A stretch of 64,000 bases of DNA from Polyangiaceae bacterium (GTDB taxonomy: Bacteria > Myxococcota_A > Polyangia > Polyangiales > Polyangiaceae). Below, in pieces: positions 52,183 through 61,186 of the stretch (position 1 is the stretch's first letter; the number at the start of each line of letters is the position of its first letter). The stretch is taken from positions 1 through 64,000 of the forward strand of contig JACKEB010000019.1 of the NCBI GenBank assembly GCA_020633205.1, written 5' to 3'. A program made the position numbers and the translations under genes. Below the pieces are notes generated by a model. It saw only the letters and a program-made list of their open reading frames with translations, did not search any database and was not told the DNA's origin.

Positions 52183-53022
52183 CTAGAGCGTTTCGCGCGC
52201 GTCTAGCCGCCAGATCACGCGGTGCGGATAGAAGCGAAACTTCTTTTTGAAGCGACGCATGGGCGGAGCCGCGCCGAAGTAGGTGCCGTACATGAAGTAG
52301 CGTACGGCGGGGTATCGCTTGTAAACCTGCTCGGCGATGCCGATGAGCATCATCGGGACGATACCGTCCGACTGGAAGTTAGCGTGTCCCAGGATGTGCT
52401 GGAGCGAGCAGAGTTCCCCGCTGATGAAGCAGGAGGAATACGCGACCAGCTTATCCTTAAGGAAAACGCCGAAGTACGGATAGTCGTGGTACGCATTCCG
52501 CGACTTGGGGTTCTGGTGTGCTTCGACCTCACCACGCAAGTAGCTCTCGGGCATCACGCCCTGGCGCTCCGGTGTGGATTGCCTGATCTCGGCTACCGCC
52601 TCCAAGTTCGCGTTGAAGTCCAGCGGGGCGAAGCGATACCCAGCCTTCTGCGCCTTCTTGAAGTTCCGACGGGCGGACGCTTCGATATACATGAAGTATT
52701 CTTCATGGGTGCGAGGCAGCACGCAGAGCGCGCATCCCCAAGCCTTGCTACGGATCAGTGGGAACTTCGGGTGCGGCCGAGTCGCATCCGCATACCAGCG
52801 CTGAGTGCAGTCGGCGTAGAACGGGTCGTTGTCCACGGTACGCTTGAGCATCAAGTTGACCGTGAGCACCGGCATGCGAGCTAGCTCAGCGAGATCTGCG
52901 CGCACCGCCTCTCCTCGAGTGCGAAGCATGGCGGCGTAATATGACAGCCGGCCGGTGGCGCCTTGTTCTTCCGGCGCAGCTGCTTCCTCGCCGGGTTGTT
53001 TGCTCGAAGTGACTGCGTTCAC
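52183..53022 (-). CDS. Possible GNAT/FemAB-like acyltransferase
   Basis: A protein of about 279 residues; the N-terminus is uncertain. GTG 53022 was chosen; ATG 52929 is an alternative, and the frame is open to a TTG near 53136. The body contains EYFMYIEASARRNFKKAQKAGYRF, DYPYFGVFLKDKLVAYSSCFISG, LCSLQHILGHANFQSDGI and VPMMLIGIAEQVYKRYPAVRY. These are consistent with a GNAT-fold or FemAB-like N-acyltransferase that works on a bulky substrate, but the acetyl-CoA loop (RxxGxG/A) is not evident. No signal peptide is seen. Function is otherwise unknown; the neighbours give no clue. Confidence 0.6.
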   Translation of the reverse strand: MNAVTSSKQPGEEAAAPEEQGATGRLSYYAAMLRTRGEAVRADLAELARMPVLTVNLMLKRTVDNDPFYADCTQRWYADATRPHPKFPLIRSKAWGCALCVLPRTHEEYFMYIEASARRNFKKAQKAGYRFAPLDFNANLEAVAEIRQSTPERQGVMPESYLRGEVEAHQNPKSRNAYHDYPYFGVFLKDKLVAYSSCFISGELCSLQHILGHANFQSDGIVPMMLIGIAEQVYKRYPAVRYFMYGTYFGAAPPMRRFKKKFRFYPHRVIWRLDARETL

Positions 53023-53051
53023 GCGGTGGCCGTTGCTGGTGGAGCGAGTAT

Positions 53052-53279
53052 TCAAACTGACACTACGCGGTGCGCTCCCATGGTGGTGTTCCCAAAGGGG
53101 TGTTCCGAACCTACCGCACGCGGGCACACCTCCCAAGCGGAAGCGTAGTCGATATCGTTCATCGCTAACAACCGCGCGGCAGCAAACCTGACCATTTCAC
53201 CGAGCGGCCACTCGTTGCGCGCTCGCTCTCGCCGGACCAAGAGGAGCCCGGCCGAGCCGAGCGTCTCAAATGTGAGCAT
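53052..53279 (-). CDS. Small possible protein of unknown function
   Basis: A 75-codon frame starting with ATG 53279 (MLTFETLGSAGLLLVRRERA) and ending 29 bases before the acyltransferase start used here. Its third codon positions are mostly G or C, as in neighbouring genes, and it uses no rare codons. No ribosome binding site stands out, and I do not recognise the protein. If the acyltransferase begins further upstream, the two would overlap and this frame would be spurious. Low confidence. Confidence 0.35.
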   Translation of the reverse strand: MLTFETLGSAGLLLVRRERARNEWPLGEMVRFAAARLLAMNDIDYASAWEVCPRAVGSEHPFGNTTMGAHRVVSV

Positions 53280-53340
53280 GAACACATGTTCTGATCGGTG
53301 TGACCCGATTTGGCCGGGAGATCGCCTACACCGGCGTGAT

Positions 53341-54447
53341 TCAGCCGCCGCAGCTAAGCTGCACATCAATCACATCCACATCGGTGAGCACCATCACCGA
53401 TTCGGCTCCAGTCGCTGACATGAGCTTGATTTCATGGGCGCCTGACGAGTTACCCGCACGGCTTAGTACGAGAGAAGCCACTGCACCGGAAGGCAAGACG
53501 CACGGGGAGTTGTCATTGGGGAAATCCCCAAGCTGGGCTGCTTGGCCGCCGCTCAACGACCAAATGCGCTCTCCCGTGTCTGGCCGATTCATCTCAAAAA
53601 CGAGTCCACCATTGGGCGCCATTGCCGGGTGATGCAGGGCGGTCGCTTCAGCCGCGAATCCACTCCCGGGCGCGGCTTCAACCTTGAATCCACTCCCGTC
53701 CACCCCAACCGAGCACACAGCGTTCCCGGCGCCGCCGTAGGGTTCGTTTCCACAGTCAAAAACTACGCGCTTGCCATCCGGAGTCGGCGAGGGCTGAGTG
53801 TTGTACGCGTAGCCGGAGCTAGCGGTCAGTAGCTGCTTGGTGCTCCAACTGCCTCCAGACTTGCGAGTGACGAAGAGATCTCGGCTGTGGCTTCCGCCGT
53901 CTGCGGAGTAGACGACCCACCCGCCGCCTGGCCCCACCGCCAAGGCCCGATCCGGATGCACGTCTTCACCGCCCGCTTGCACCCGCTCCCCGCTCTTGAG
54001 CCCGCGATCAACGAGCACCAAGCAGTCCCAGTCTCCACAGCCAAAACGGGTTGTCGTCAACGCCAGGGCTTTGCCATCCAAGGAGATAGCGAGACTCTTG
54101 TCCTCACCTGGGGACACGGAGTTCAGCGCCGAGCTCACGTTAGTGAGCTTGCCCGATGCTTGGGCAGTGACCCACGCGGCGTAGCCGTCTGGGTGCATGA
54201 ACGCGATCACGCCGCCAGTGGGCACGCCACCAGTCGCGCCTGTCCCGTTGCGAGCGCCGCTCCCTCCGGTCCCGCTGGCATCGGATGCGGCTCCACCGGT
54301 GCCCGCCCCAGGAGCGCTGTCATCTGACGCGTCCCGCACGCTCTGGTTGCTCGAGCCGCTGTTGTGACAAGCGACCAGCGCTGCGACGGTTCCCAGCAGG
54401 CCGAAGTAGCACCTGGCGGACCTCCCCCCAAAAACCTCCCAAGACAT
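53341..54447 (-). CDS. Lipoprotein with propeller-like PD40 repeats
   Basis: A 368-residue lipoprotein. The signal peptide ends in LVAC before HNSGSS. A Gly/Ala/Ser spacer follows, then a domain with repeated GGWVVYSADGGS, PTPDGKRVVFDCG and MAPNGGLVFEMN segments. These are the signature of PD40/TolB-like blades, like the lipoprotein at 10282-11844. The two share the same spacer style but not close sequence identity in the blades. It is the last gene before an 88-base gap on the minus strand. Probably outer membrane; ligand unknown. Confidence 0.75.
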   Translation of the reverse strand: MSWEVFGGRSARCYFGLLGTVAALVACHNSGSSNQSVRDASDDSAPGAGTGGAASDASGTGGSGARNGTGATGGVPTGGVIAFMHPDGYAAWVTAQASGKLTNVSSALNSVSPGEDKSLAISLDGKALALTTTRFGCGDWDCLVLVDRGLKSGERVQAGGEDVHPDRALAVGPGGGWVVYSADGGSHSRDLFVTRKSGGSWSTKQLLTASSGYAYNTQPSPTPDGKRVVFDCGNEPYGGAGNAVCSVGVDGSGFKVEAAPGSGFAAEATALHHPAMAPNGGLVFEMNRPDTGERIWSLSGGQAAQLGDFPNDNSPCVLPSGAVASLVLSRAGNSSGAHEIKLMSATGAESVMVLTDVDVIDVQLSCGG

Positions 54448-54535
54448 AGGCGGGCTCTAGCACGGAACGCCCCGAGAGCCAGGCCTCCCGGGGTCGTGTT
54501 GGGCTTGCTTGTCTTTCCTCGAGGAAGCGTGCCCC

Positions 54536-57500
54536 TCAGGCCCGGCGGGCGTGGGACCTGCGGCGCCGTGCAGCTGCGAACGCCAGTCCGGAGGCCAGCA
54601 GTAGCCAAGGCACTGAGGAACGCTTCGAGTCGCTGCCTGGCGCTGCCACGCGACACGTTGAGCCTTCATCGACGCCCTTGATCAGGCCATCGGTGCCCGC
54701 AGTACCACCGACGACTCCAGCGTCAGGCAGACCGCCACCAGCGCCACCAGTGGCGCCGCCAACACCGCCAGCACCGCCCGTAGTGCCACCGGCACCTGCG
54801 CTGCCCGCCACACCGGCCGTGCCGCCAGTTCCAGCCATACCACCCGCGCCACCCACGCCGATCGCTTCGCAGGAGCCGTTCACGCAGTCGAACCCAGAGG
54901 TGCACTCCGACGGGTCCGTGCAGGTGGTGGCGCAAGTCGTTCCACTGCAGAGATAAGGAGCACAGCTCGTCTGGAGCCCGTTGAGGCAGCTGCCGGTTCC
55001 GTTGCAGGCTGCCGCCGGCGTGGCGATGCCCGCCGAGCAGGAGCCGACGCCGCAAGCGATGCTTCCGTCGGGATACGCGCACTGGCCGCTGGTGCCGTCA
55101 CAAGAGCCAGCACACACGCCGGTCCCACCACAGCTCGCTCGACCGTTGCGCGGGGTCCCCGTGACCGCCGTACAGGTGCCGACGGATCCGGCCTCGTTGC
55201 ACGCTTCACACTGGCCGTTGCACGCCGTATCGCAACACACGCCATCCACGCAGAAGCCAGAAGCGCACTGCGCTGTCGCGCTGCAAGCAGCGCCTGGCGG
55301 CTGCGGGTCGACACAGACGCCGCCTGCGCAGTACTGACCCCCGCTGCAGTCGGTGTCGACGCTACAGTTGCCATCGCAGCGCGGATCCGTCGCGTGGCAG
55401 ATGAACGGCGAACAGGTCTGCTGTTGCAGAGGCGAGCAGCTGCCACCACCCGTGCAGTGGCCCTCCAAGGTCGCGACACCCGCGCTACACGCGGCGTTGC
55501 GACACGCCGTCGCGCTTCCAGGATAGGCACACGCTGCGGTGGTCGCACCATCGCAAGTGCCAGCGCACGAGGTGCCATCGGTTGCACACGCCGGACGAGC
55601 GCCGCGAGGTGACCCGGTGACCGCGCTGCACACGCCTTCGTTGCCAGTGATGTTGCACGCTTCGCACTGGCCGTCACAGGCGCTGTTGCAGCAGTAGCCA
55701 TCCACGCAGCGCCCGCTAACGCACATGCTGTCTCGGGCACACTGCTCGCCGTTGCTCTTGGTCGGCGTACACACGCCCGCGGCGCAGTACTCCGCGCCAG
55801 CGCTGCAGTCACCGTCCACCGTGCAGTTGCCCTCACACAAGGTCCCTGCGCAGTTGCCTGTGGGACACGTCAGGGTCTGAACCGCGGGGCAGCTGCCAGC
55901 GCCATTGCAGCCGGCGGAGAGCGTCGCCGTGCCGCTCGTACAGTCGGCGGCGCGGCACTCTGTGGATCCGCCCGGATACGCACACGCAGCGCGCTGCACG
56001 CCGTTGCAGGACCCGCCGCACACGCTGCCATCGTCCGCGCACGAAGGACGCGAACCGACGGGCGCGCCGGTGACCTCGGTGCAGGTGCCCTCGGAGCCGG
56101 AGACGCTGCACGCTTCACACTGGCCATTGCACGGTGCGTTGCAGCAGAAGCCATCCACGCAGAAGCCGCTGGCGCACTCGGTACCACCGCCACACGTCTC
56201 GCCATTGGTCTTGGCCGGCACGCAGGCACCCGCATCACAACGGAAACCGGTTTGACACTGCGTGTCCGTGGTGCACGTCGTCAGACACACCGTCGCGCTG
56301 CAACGATAGGGATCACACGTCTGCTGTTGTTGCGCCGGGCAGTTGCCCGCGCCGTCGCAGAACGCTTCGACCACCGACTGACCGTTGTTGCAATTGGGCG
56401 CGCGGCACTGGGTCGTGCCCCCAGCGAAACCACATGCAGTGCGGTTCGCGCCATCGCACTGACCGTTGCACACCGAACCATCGCCGGTGCAGGCGGTGCG
56501 ACCTCCATGAGGTGCGCCGCTGACCGGCGAGCAAGTGCCTGCGTTGCCAGCGACATCGCACGCTTCGCACTGACCGGTGCAGGCCGCGTTGCAGCACACA
56601 CCGTCGACGCACAGGTTGCTCGAGCACTGACGCGCCTCGGTGCAGGCATTCCCGTTCGGGAACTTAGCCACGCACGAAGTGCCGTTGCACCAGTTGGTCG
56701 AGGTGCAGTTCGCGTCACTCGAGCACGTGTTCTGGCAAGACGTGGCACCACACACATAAGGGGCGCAGGCGTTCGTCTGAATGGTCGGGCAAGCTGCGTT
56801 CGCGCCGTCGCAGGTGGCGGCGAGAGTCTCGGTCCCGCTGCTGCAGCTCGCTGCACGACACTGGGTGGTCGAGTCGAACGCGTTCGCCGGACAGTTCATC
56901 GATGAGCCGTTGCAGGTCTCAGCTGGATCACACACCCCAGCGCTTGGCCGGCAAGTGACGCTGCCAGCGGGCACCGCGGTACAGGTGCCCTGGGAACCGG
57001 CCACATTGCACGCGCGACAGTCGTTTGGATTCGAGTCGCCGCAGTCGGCGTTGCAGCAGAAGCCGTCTTCACACTGATTGCTGGAGCAATCTGAGTTCTG
57101 AGTGCACGAGTTGCCGTTGGTCGGCAGACACTGGCCGCCGGCGTTGCACGTGACGGCTCCGGAACAACTGCCGGGATCGTCCTGATTCGAGATCACCGTG
57201 GTGCAGGTGCCCGCCGCGTTCGCACACGAACGGCACGGAGTAGTACAAGTGCTCGTGCAGCAGCGGCCATCGACGCAGTTGCCAGTGCCGCACTGATGGT
57301 TGCCCGACGAGTCGATGGTGTCGCCGGAGCAAACCGCACCAGCCGACTTGTCCGGTTGGCACGTCCCACCGCTGTTCGAGCTGCAGTAGTGATCCGCGTC
57401 ACACTGGTTGTCTGCGGTACAGCTGGTGGTACACGAACCACCGTTGCAAGAGCCGGGATCGCACTGGTTCTTCGGATCCGTGAAGGGATCGATGTTGGCG

Positions 57501-58591
57501 CAGGTGCCGTTTGCTCCCACGGAGATGCTCGCACTGCAAGCCTGACAGGTCGGGCAGCTGGAGGTGTTGCAGCAGATGTTGTCAACGCACTGGTTGTTCG
57601 CGCACTCGTTGTTGCCGCCGCACGACTGCCCGACGGCCTTCTTGGCGACGCAGGAGCTGCCGCTGCAGTAGAAACCGGAGATGCAGTGGGTATCGCTCGA
57701 ACAGGTCGTGCGGCAGTTACCAGAGTTGCAGGTGTAGTTGGAGCAGCCGGTGGAGGGTGCTGGAGTGCCGGAGGAGAGCACGCAGGTTCCGGACCCATTA
57801 CACGCTCGACACGCGCCGCCGCAGCTGGTGTTGCAGCAAACCCCGTCCCAGCACTGACCCGAGAAACAGGCGCTGCTCGACGAGCTGTCTGGCGAGCAGG
57901 CCGCACCCTGAGGGTTGCGGTAGGTGACCGTCAACGCCGGAGGTGTCGCGCCTTCGCTGGACGTGATGATGGCGAGGCCGCCGCTGGTCTGGGACACCCG
58001 GAAGCCGTTGTTCGTGCTCCCGTTGACCCAGGCCTGGACGATTGTGGCGACGTCGATATTTACGGTCGTGGGCACCGCAGTGTAGTCCGCCGTGGCGGTC
58101 GAACCGGTCCCAGGGATGGCTCCCGGCGTGCCAACGTCCCCCTTGCAGAAACCACCACTGCCACCTGCGACGCTGGTTGTGCCCTCGCTCCAGGTGCCAT
58201 TGGCGCGCTGGACCGTGATGGTACGCATCCCTGCAGCGGGGGGCGCACACACGAGGCAGTCCTCCAGGTGCAATGCGAGCGACGCGGTGTCGATGTGCGC
58301 GTTCGCCGGGATATTGTTGAGGTTGAAGCGAATCAGCGCGGTGCGGGTCGTGTTGCCCGTCTCGTTGGTCGAGCCCACGACGCCCGCGCAAATCGCGGGC
58401 GCGTCACCGTTCTTTTCTCGGTCCGTCCCCGACTGCATGTCGTCATCGAGGACGGGCGTCGCGGTCGTCAGCGCCCCTGCCACCTGTGCCACGGGTTCAT
58501 TGGGAGTGTTCTGAACGTCTCCGGACGAACACCCTGCCAAGCACCCAACCACCGAAATGAGGACGCACCCCAGCCAAGCAAGCCTCTTCAT
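54536..58591 (-). CDS. Large Cys-rich surface protein with DNRLRE domain and MYXO-CTERM-like tail
   Basis: A 1351-residue secreted protein starting with ATG 58591 behind GGAGGGG. The lipobox LAGC gives C21. Residues about 45-230 match a DNRLRE-type domain (ALIRFNLNNIPANAHIDTAS). The next 1000 residues are tandem Cys-rich modules of about 80-90 residues with the recurring pattern CASGFCVDGVCCNTxCxGQCEAC. A Gly-rich spacer follows near 1265-1310, then a C-terminal hydrophobic helix (PWLLLASGLAFAAA) followed by RRRR, the layout of a MYXO-CTERM sorting tail. Having both a lipobox and a C-terminal sorting tail is unusual. Probably a surface-exposed structural or adhesive protein. No enzymatic motif is visible. 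Confidence 0.85.
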   Translation of the reverse strand: MKRLAWLGCVLISVVGCLAGCSSGDVQNTPNEPVAQVAGALTTATPVLDDDMQSGTDREKNGDAPAICAGVVGSTNETGNTTRTALIRFNLNNIPANAHIDTASLALHLEDCLVCAPPAAGMRTITVQRANGTWSEGTTSVAGGSGGFCKGDVGTPGAIPGTGSTATADYTAVPTTVNIDVATIVQAWVNGSTNNGFRVSQTSGGLAIITSSEGATPPALTVTYRNPQGAACSPDSSSSSACFSGQCWDGVCCNTSCGGACRACNGSGTCVLSSGTPAPSTGCSNYTCNSGNCRTTCSSDTHCISGFYCSGSSCVAKKAVGQSCGGNNECANNQCVDNICCNTSSCPTCQACSASISVGANGTCANIDPFTDPKNQCDPGSCNGGSCTTSCTADNQCDADHYCSSNSGGTCQPDKSAGAVCSGDTIDSSGNHQCGTGNCVDGRCCTSTCTTPCRSCANAAGTCTTVISNQDDPGSCSGAVTCNAGGQCLPTNGNSCTQNSDCSSNQCEDGFCCNADCGDSNPNDCRACNVAGSQGTCTAVPAGSVTCRPSAGVCDPAETCNGSSMNCPANAFDSTTQCRAASCSSGTETLAATCDGANAACPTIQTNACAPYVCGATSCQNTCSSDANCTSTNWCNGTSCVAKFPNGNACTEARQCSSNLCVDGVCCNAACTGQCEACDVAGNAGTCSPVSGAPHGGRTACTGDGSVCNGQCDGANRTACGFAGGTTQCRAPNCNNGQSVVEAFCDGAGNCPAQQQQTCDPYRCSATVCLTTCTTDTQCQTGFRCDAGACVPAKTNGETCGGGTECASGFCVDGFCCNAPCNGQCEACSVSGSEGTCTEVTGAPVGSRPSCADDGSVCGGSCNGVQRAACAYPGGSTECRAADCTSGTATLSAGCNGAGSCPAVQTLTCPTGNCAGTLCEGNCTVDGDCSAGAEYCAAGVCTPTKSNGEQCARDSMCVSGRCVDGYCCNSACDGQCEACNITGNEGVCSAVTGSPRGARPACATDGTSCAGTCDGATTAACAYPGSATACRNAACSAGVATLEGHCTGGGSCSPLQQQTCSPFICHATDPRCDGNCSVDTDCSGGQYCAGGVCVDPQPPGAACSATAQCASGFCVDGVCCDTACNGQCEACNEAGSVGTCTAVTGTPRNGRASCGGTGVCAGSCDGTSGQCAYPDGSIACGVGSCSAGIATPAAACNGTGSCLNGLQTSCAPYLCSGTTCATTCTDPSECTSGFDCVNGSCEAIGVGGAGGMAGTGGTAGVAGSAGAGGTTGGAGGVGGATGGAGGGLPDAGVVGGTAGTDGLIKGVDEGSTCRVAAPGSDSKRSSVPWLLLASGLAFAAARRRRSHARRA

Positions 58592-58635
58592 ACAACCCCT
58601 CCAGACTCTAATCGATCTGGGAGGCTGGGACGAGC

Positions 58636-59940
58636 TTAGAGCCCAAATCGTATCGGGTCCGCCGCACTCGCCGGCTCGTCGTCACCGACGTTTTGCGTGC
58701 TGCCGTTCCCAAGCACCCCGTTTTGTCCGCTCCCCCAGCACCTGACTCCGTCCGCCGACAGCAAGCAGCAGGCGGCAAACGCACAAGCCAGATCAGTTCC
58801 CGCAGGCAGGTCCAGGTCGCTGGTTGCGTTGGCCGAATCCACACTCAAGGTGTCGCCTTTGCCAAGCTGACCGACGTCCGCGGCACCCCAGCAGCGGACC
58901 TGGCCGTCTGATTTCAGAGCGCATGTGTGGTGCTGGCCGCCGCCGACCTTCTGGGTGTCGCCAATCATCAGCGGCGACACGGCAGACAGCGGCTCATCAT
59001 CACCCAAGCTGTCGCGAGCGCCGGAGCCAAGCTGGCCATCCATCCCTTGCCCAAAGCACTTGAGCTCGCCGCCGGTGCCCACGAAACAGGTGTGGGCGAT
59101 ACCGCCCCCCACCGCGTGGAGTGGAAAGCCCGCCGTAAGCGCTCCCGCACTCGCCGGCTCATCGTCACCGATGCTCAGAGTGTCGCCGTGACCGAGCTGA
59201 CCTGCGTTGTTGTTCCCCCAGCAGCTCACCTGCTGATCGTTCCACGCACAGGTGCGGAAGAAGCCCGCCCAAATGTGATCCGGCGTGAAACCTAGAGGCA
59301 CGTCGCCGGCACTCGCGGGAGTCTCGTCGTCCCCAATCGTGTCCAGGTTTCCGTAGCCAAGCTCGCCAGCCATGGAGAGTCCCCAGCAACGCACGCTCCC
59401 GTTGGTGAGGAGCACGCACGCATGACTCCCACCGACACTCAGTTCTGCAACCTCACCCCCAACGTCCGCGAAGCCGCCCGCGCTGACTGGCTCGTCGTCA
59501 CCGATCAACTCCCGGTTGCCAACTCCCAGCTGACCCACGCTATTCGAACCCCAGCAACGCACGCGATGACTCTCGAGCAGCGCGCAGCTGTGTGCGCGAC
59601 CGGCCCCGATGGAGATCGCCGCCTCCCCCAGAGCGACGGGTTGCCCTGCCGAGACCGGCTCGTCATCACCGATCGTTTCCGTGGACCCAAGCCCCAGCTG
59701 ACCGTCGCTATTGCTCCCCCAGCAGCGCACCGAACCGTCGGCAAACAGGGCACACACATGCTGAGCTCCGGCGGCAAGCGCACTGGGCACTCCCGCAGCT
59801 CCCCCAGAACCTGACGAGCCGCCTGCCCCGCTGGTCCCGCCGGTGCCGCTCGTGCCGCCAACCCCCGAGCTGCTGCCACCCTCGTCCCCACATCCGACCA
59901 GACAACCGAGAGCTAGGAGCCCGGCAATCGCCATTCTCAT
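58636..59940 (-). CDS. RCC1-repeat lipoprotein
   Basis: A 434-residue lipoprotein from ATG 59940 (MRMAIAGLLALGCLVGC); the frame is open upstream to 60078, but that part is not a signal peptide. After the lipobox Cys and a short Gly/Ser/Thr spacer come about seven RCC1-type blades with VRCWGSNSDGQLG repeated in slightly varied form, each followed by a variable loop with TIGDDEPVSAG. Secreted RCC1-like proteins are abundant in myxobacteria; none has an established role here. Each blade has one Cys before the CWG and one in the HTCA/HSCA segment, likely disulfide-bonded. It is divergent from the DUF2169 gene. Confidence 0.88.
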   Translation of the reverse strand: MRMAIAGLLALGCLVGCGDEGGSSSGVGGTSGTGGTSGAGGSSGSGGAAGVPSALAAGAQHVCALFADGSVRCWGSNSDGQLGLGSTETIGDDEPVSAGQPVALGEAAISIGAGRAHSCALLESHRVRCWGSNSVGQLGVGNRELIGDDEPVSAGGFADVGGEVAELSVGGSHACVLLTNGSVRCWGLSMAGELGYGNLDTIGDDETPASAGDVPLGFTPDHIWAGFFRTCAWNDQQVSCWGNNNAGQLGHGDTLSIGDDEPASAGALTAGFPLHAVGGGIAHTCFVGTGGELKCFGQGMDGQLGSGARDSLGDDEPLSAVSPLMIGDTQKVGGGQHHTCALKSDGQVRCWGAADVGQLGKGDTLSVDSANATSDLDLPAGTDLACAFAACCLLSADGVRCWGSGQNGVLGNGSTQNVGDDEPASAADPIRFGL

Positions 59941-60136
59941 GCCGGAACCATAGAGAATTGATCGGCACCGAGCCACTTTGTGATTGGGTGACAGTTTGTG
60001 GTTGTTCGCACTCCCGGGTGCGAGTTTGGACGCTAACCGCGCGGATACAATCCCCGCACGAAGCCTCGAATCGAGCAAAACTCAGGCTGGACGTTGTTCG
60101 CCCACGAGCCGCTCAGATGCGTCTACACTGCGGCAC

Positions 60137-61180
60137 GTGGACCAGCCCCCCCTGGACAACCAAACGGATTTCTTCGCACATCCCCAGCTCCTACTGGACA
60201 AAGACGGCGAGAAGCTCGCAGTGGTCATCAAGGCCACTTGGGAGATGCCCCATGACCGCTCGGGGCCACTCGAGCTGGCACCGGAGCACCGCATGCGCCC
60301 GTTGTGGTTCGCCGATGTGCCCTGGGGCGAGCCGGAAATCCCAAGCATCGCGTACCCGGCGGACCTTTGCTTACGCAAGCCCGGCACCGACGTCATCGTC
60401 GTGGGGACCGCTCATGCCCCCGAGGGAAAGGCCGTGCCGAGCTTCGACGTGTTGGTGCGGGCCGGTCAACTTCAGAAGGCAGTCAAGGTGTACGGGCTTC
60501 GCGTATGGGAAAAGAACGGCACCGGGCTGAGCGAGGCGCGGCCCATCTCCTCGCTGGAGATGCGCTATGACTACGCCTGGGGCGGTTTCGACGACAGCGA
60601 CGAAGAGAACATCGTCGAGGAGGGTCGCAACCCTGTAGGCATGGGCTGCGTGCGCGACCCCAGCGTGCTCACGCATCAGGCGGCGCCGCACATCGAAGAC
60701 CCAGCGTTCCCGATCCAGAACTACAAGACCGCACCTCCCCCCGCTGGTGTCGGAGCGACGGGCCGCAGCTATTTGCCGCGCAGAAAATACGCCGGCACCT
60801 ATGACGAGGCCTGGCAAGAGCTGCGAGCGCCGCTGTTGCCCAAGGACTTCGACGATCGTTTCAATGTGGCTGCGTCACCAGGTTTGTGGTCGGAGATCCC
60901 GTTCCGCGGTGGGGAAGCCGTGCAGCTCTTGAATCTCGTCCCCGGCGGCGGCGTACTGCAGTTCAACCTCCCGCTGGTTGGCGTACAAGTCGAGTTCGAG
61001 GTGGACGATCGGGAGCCGCTCGTGGTGAAGCCCCAGCTGGACACCGTGCTGATCGACACCTTGGGTATCGGCCCGGACAAGCCTATTGCAGTTGAAATGG
61101 TGTGGCGTGCTTCGACCAAAGCACCTCGCCGCATGAAGGACTCGAACACGATTGTCTCCGAAGTCGCCGTCGTTCCCTGA
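60137..61180 (+). CDS. DUF2169 protein, type VI accessory
   Basis: A 347-residue protein. The start chosen is GTG 60137 (read VDQPPLDNQTDFFAHP); the frame is open upstream to ATG 59984, but that part is arginine-rich and overlaps the divergent promoter region. The DUF2169 signature is spread over the protein: DKDGEKLAVVIKATWEMP, FADVPWGEPEIPS, EKNGTGLSEARPISSLEMRYDYAWGG and NPVGMG. DUF2169 proteins occur in type VI accessory loci near VgrG, PAAR and toxin genes and are proposed to be chaperones or adaptors for effector loading. The next gene begins 6 bases after its stop, so they form one operon with the YkgJ-like gene. Confidence 0.88.
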   Translation: MDQPPLDNQTDFFAHPQLLLDKDGEKLAVVIKATWEMPHDRSGPLELAPEHRMRPLWFADVPWGEPEIPSIAYPADLCLRKPGTDVIVVGTAHAPEGKAVPSFDVLVRAGQLQKAVKVYGLRVWEKNGTGLSEARPISSLEMRYDYAWGGFDDSDEENIVEEGRNPVGMGCVRDPSVLTHQAAPHIEDPAFPIQNYKTAPPPAGVGATGRSYLPRRKYAGTYDEAWQELRAPLLPKDFDDRFNVAASPGLWSEIPFRGGEAVQLLNLVPGGGVLQFNLPLVGVQVEFEVDDREPLVVKPQLDTVLIDTLGIGPDKPIAVEMVWRASTKAPRRMKDSNTIVSEVAVVP

Positions 61181-61186
61181 CAGAGG

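Noticed and set aside
54536..58591. Repetitive DNA in this gene considered as a CRISPR-like array
   Set aside because: The repeats are imperfect, in frame and follow the Cys modules; there are no uniform repeats and spacers, and no cas genes.
57296..58639. 447-codon plus-strand frame opposite the Cys-rich gene
   Set aside because: The minus-strand frame has a signal peptide, ribosome binding site and repeated Cys modules; the opposite frame is Arg/Val/Ala-rich noise.
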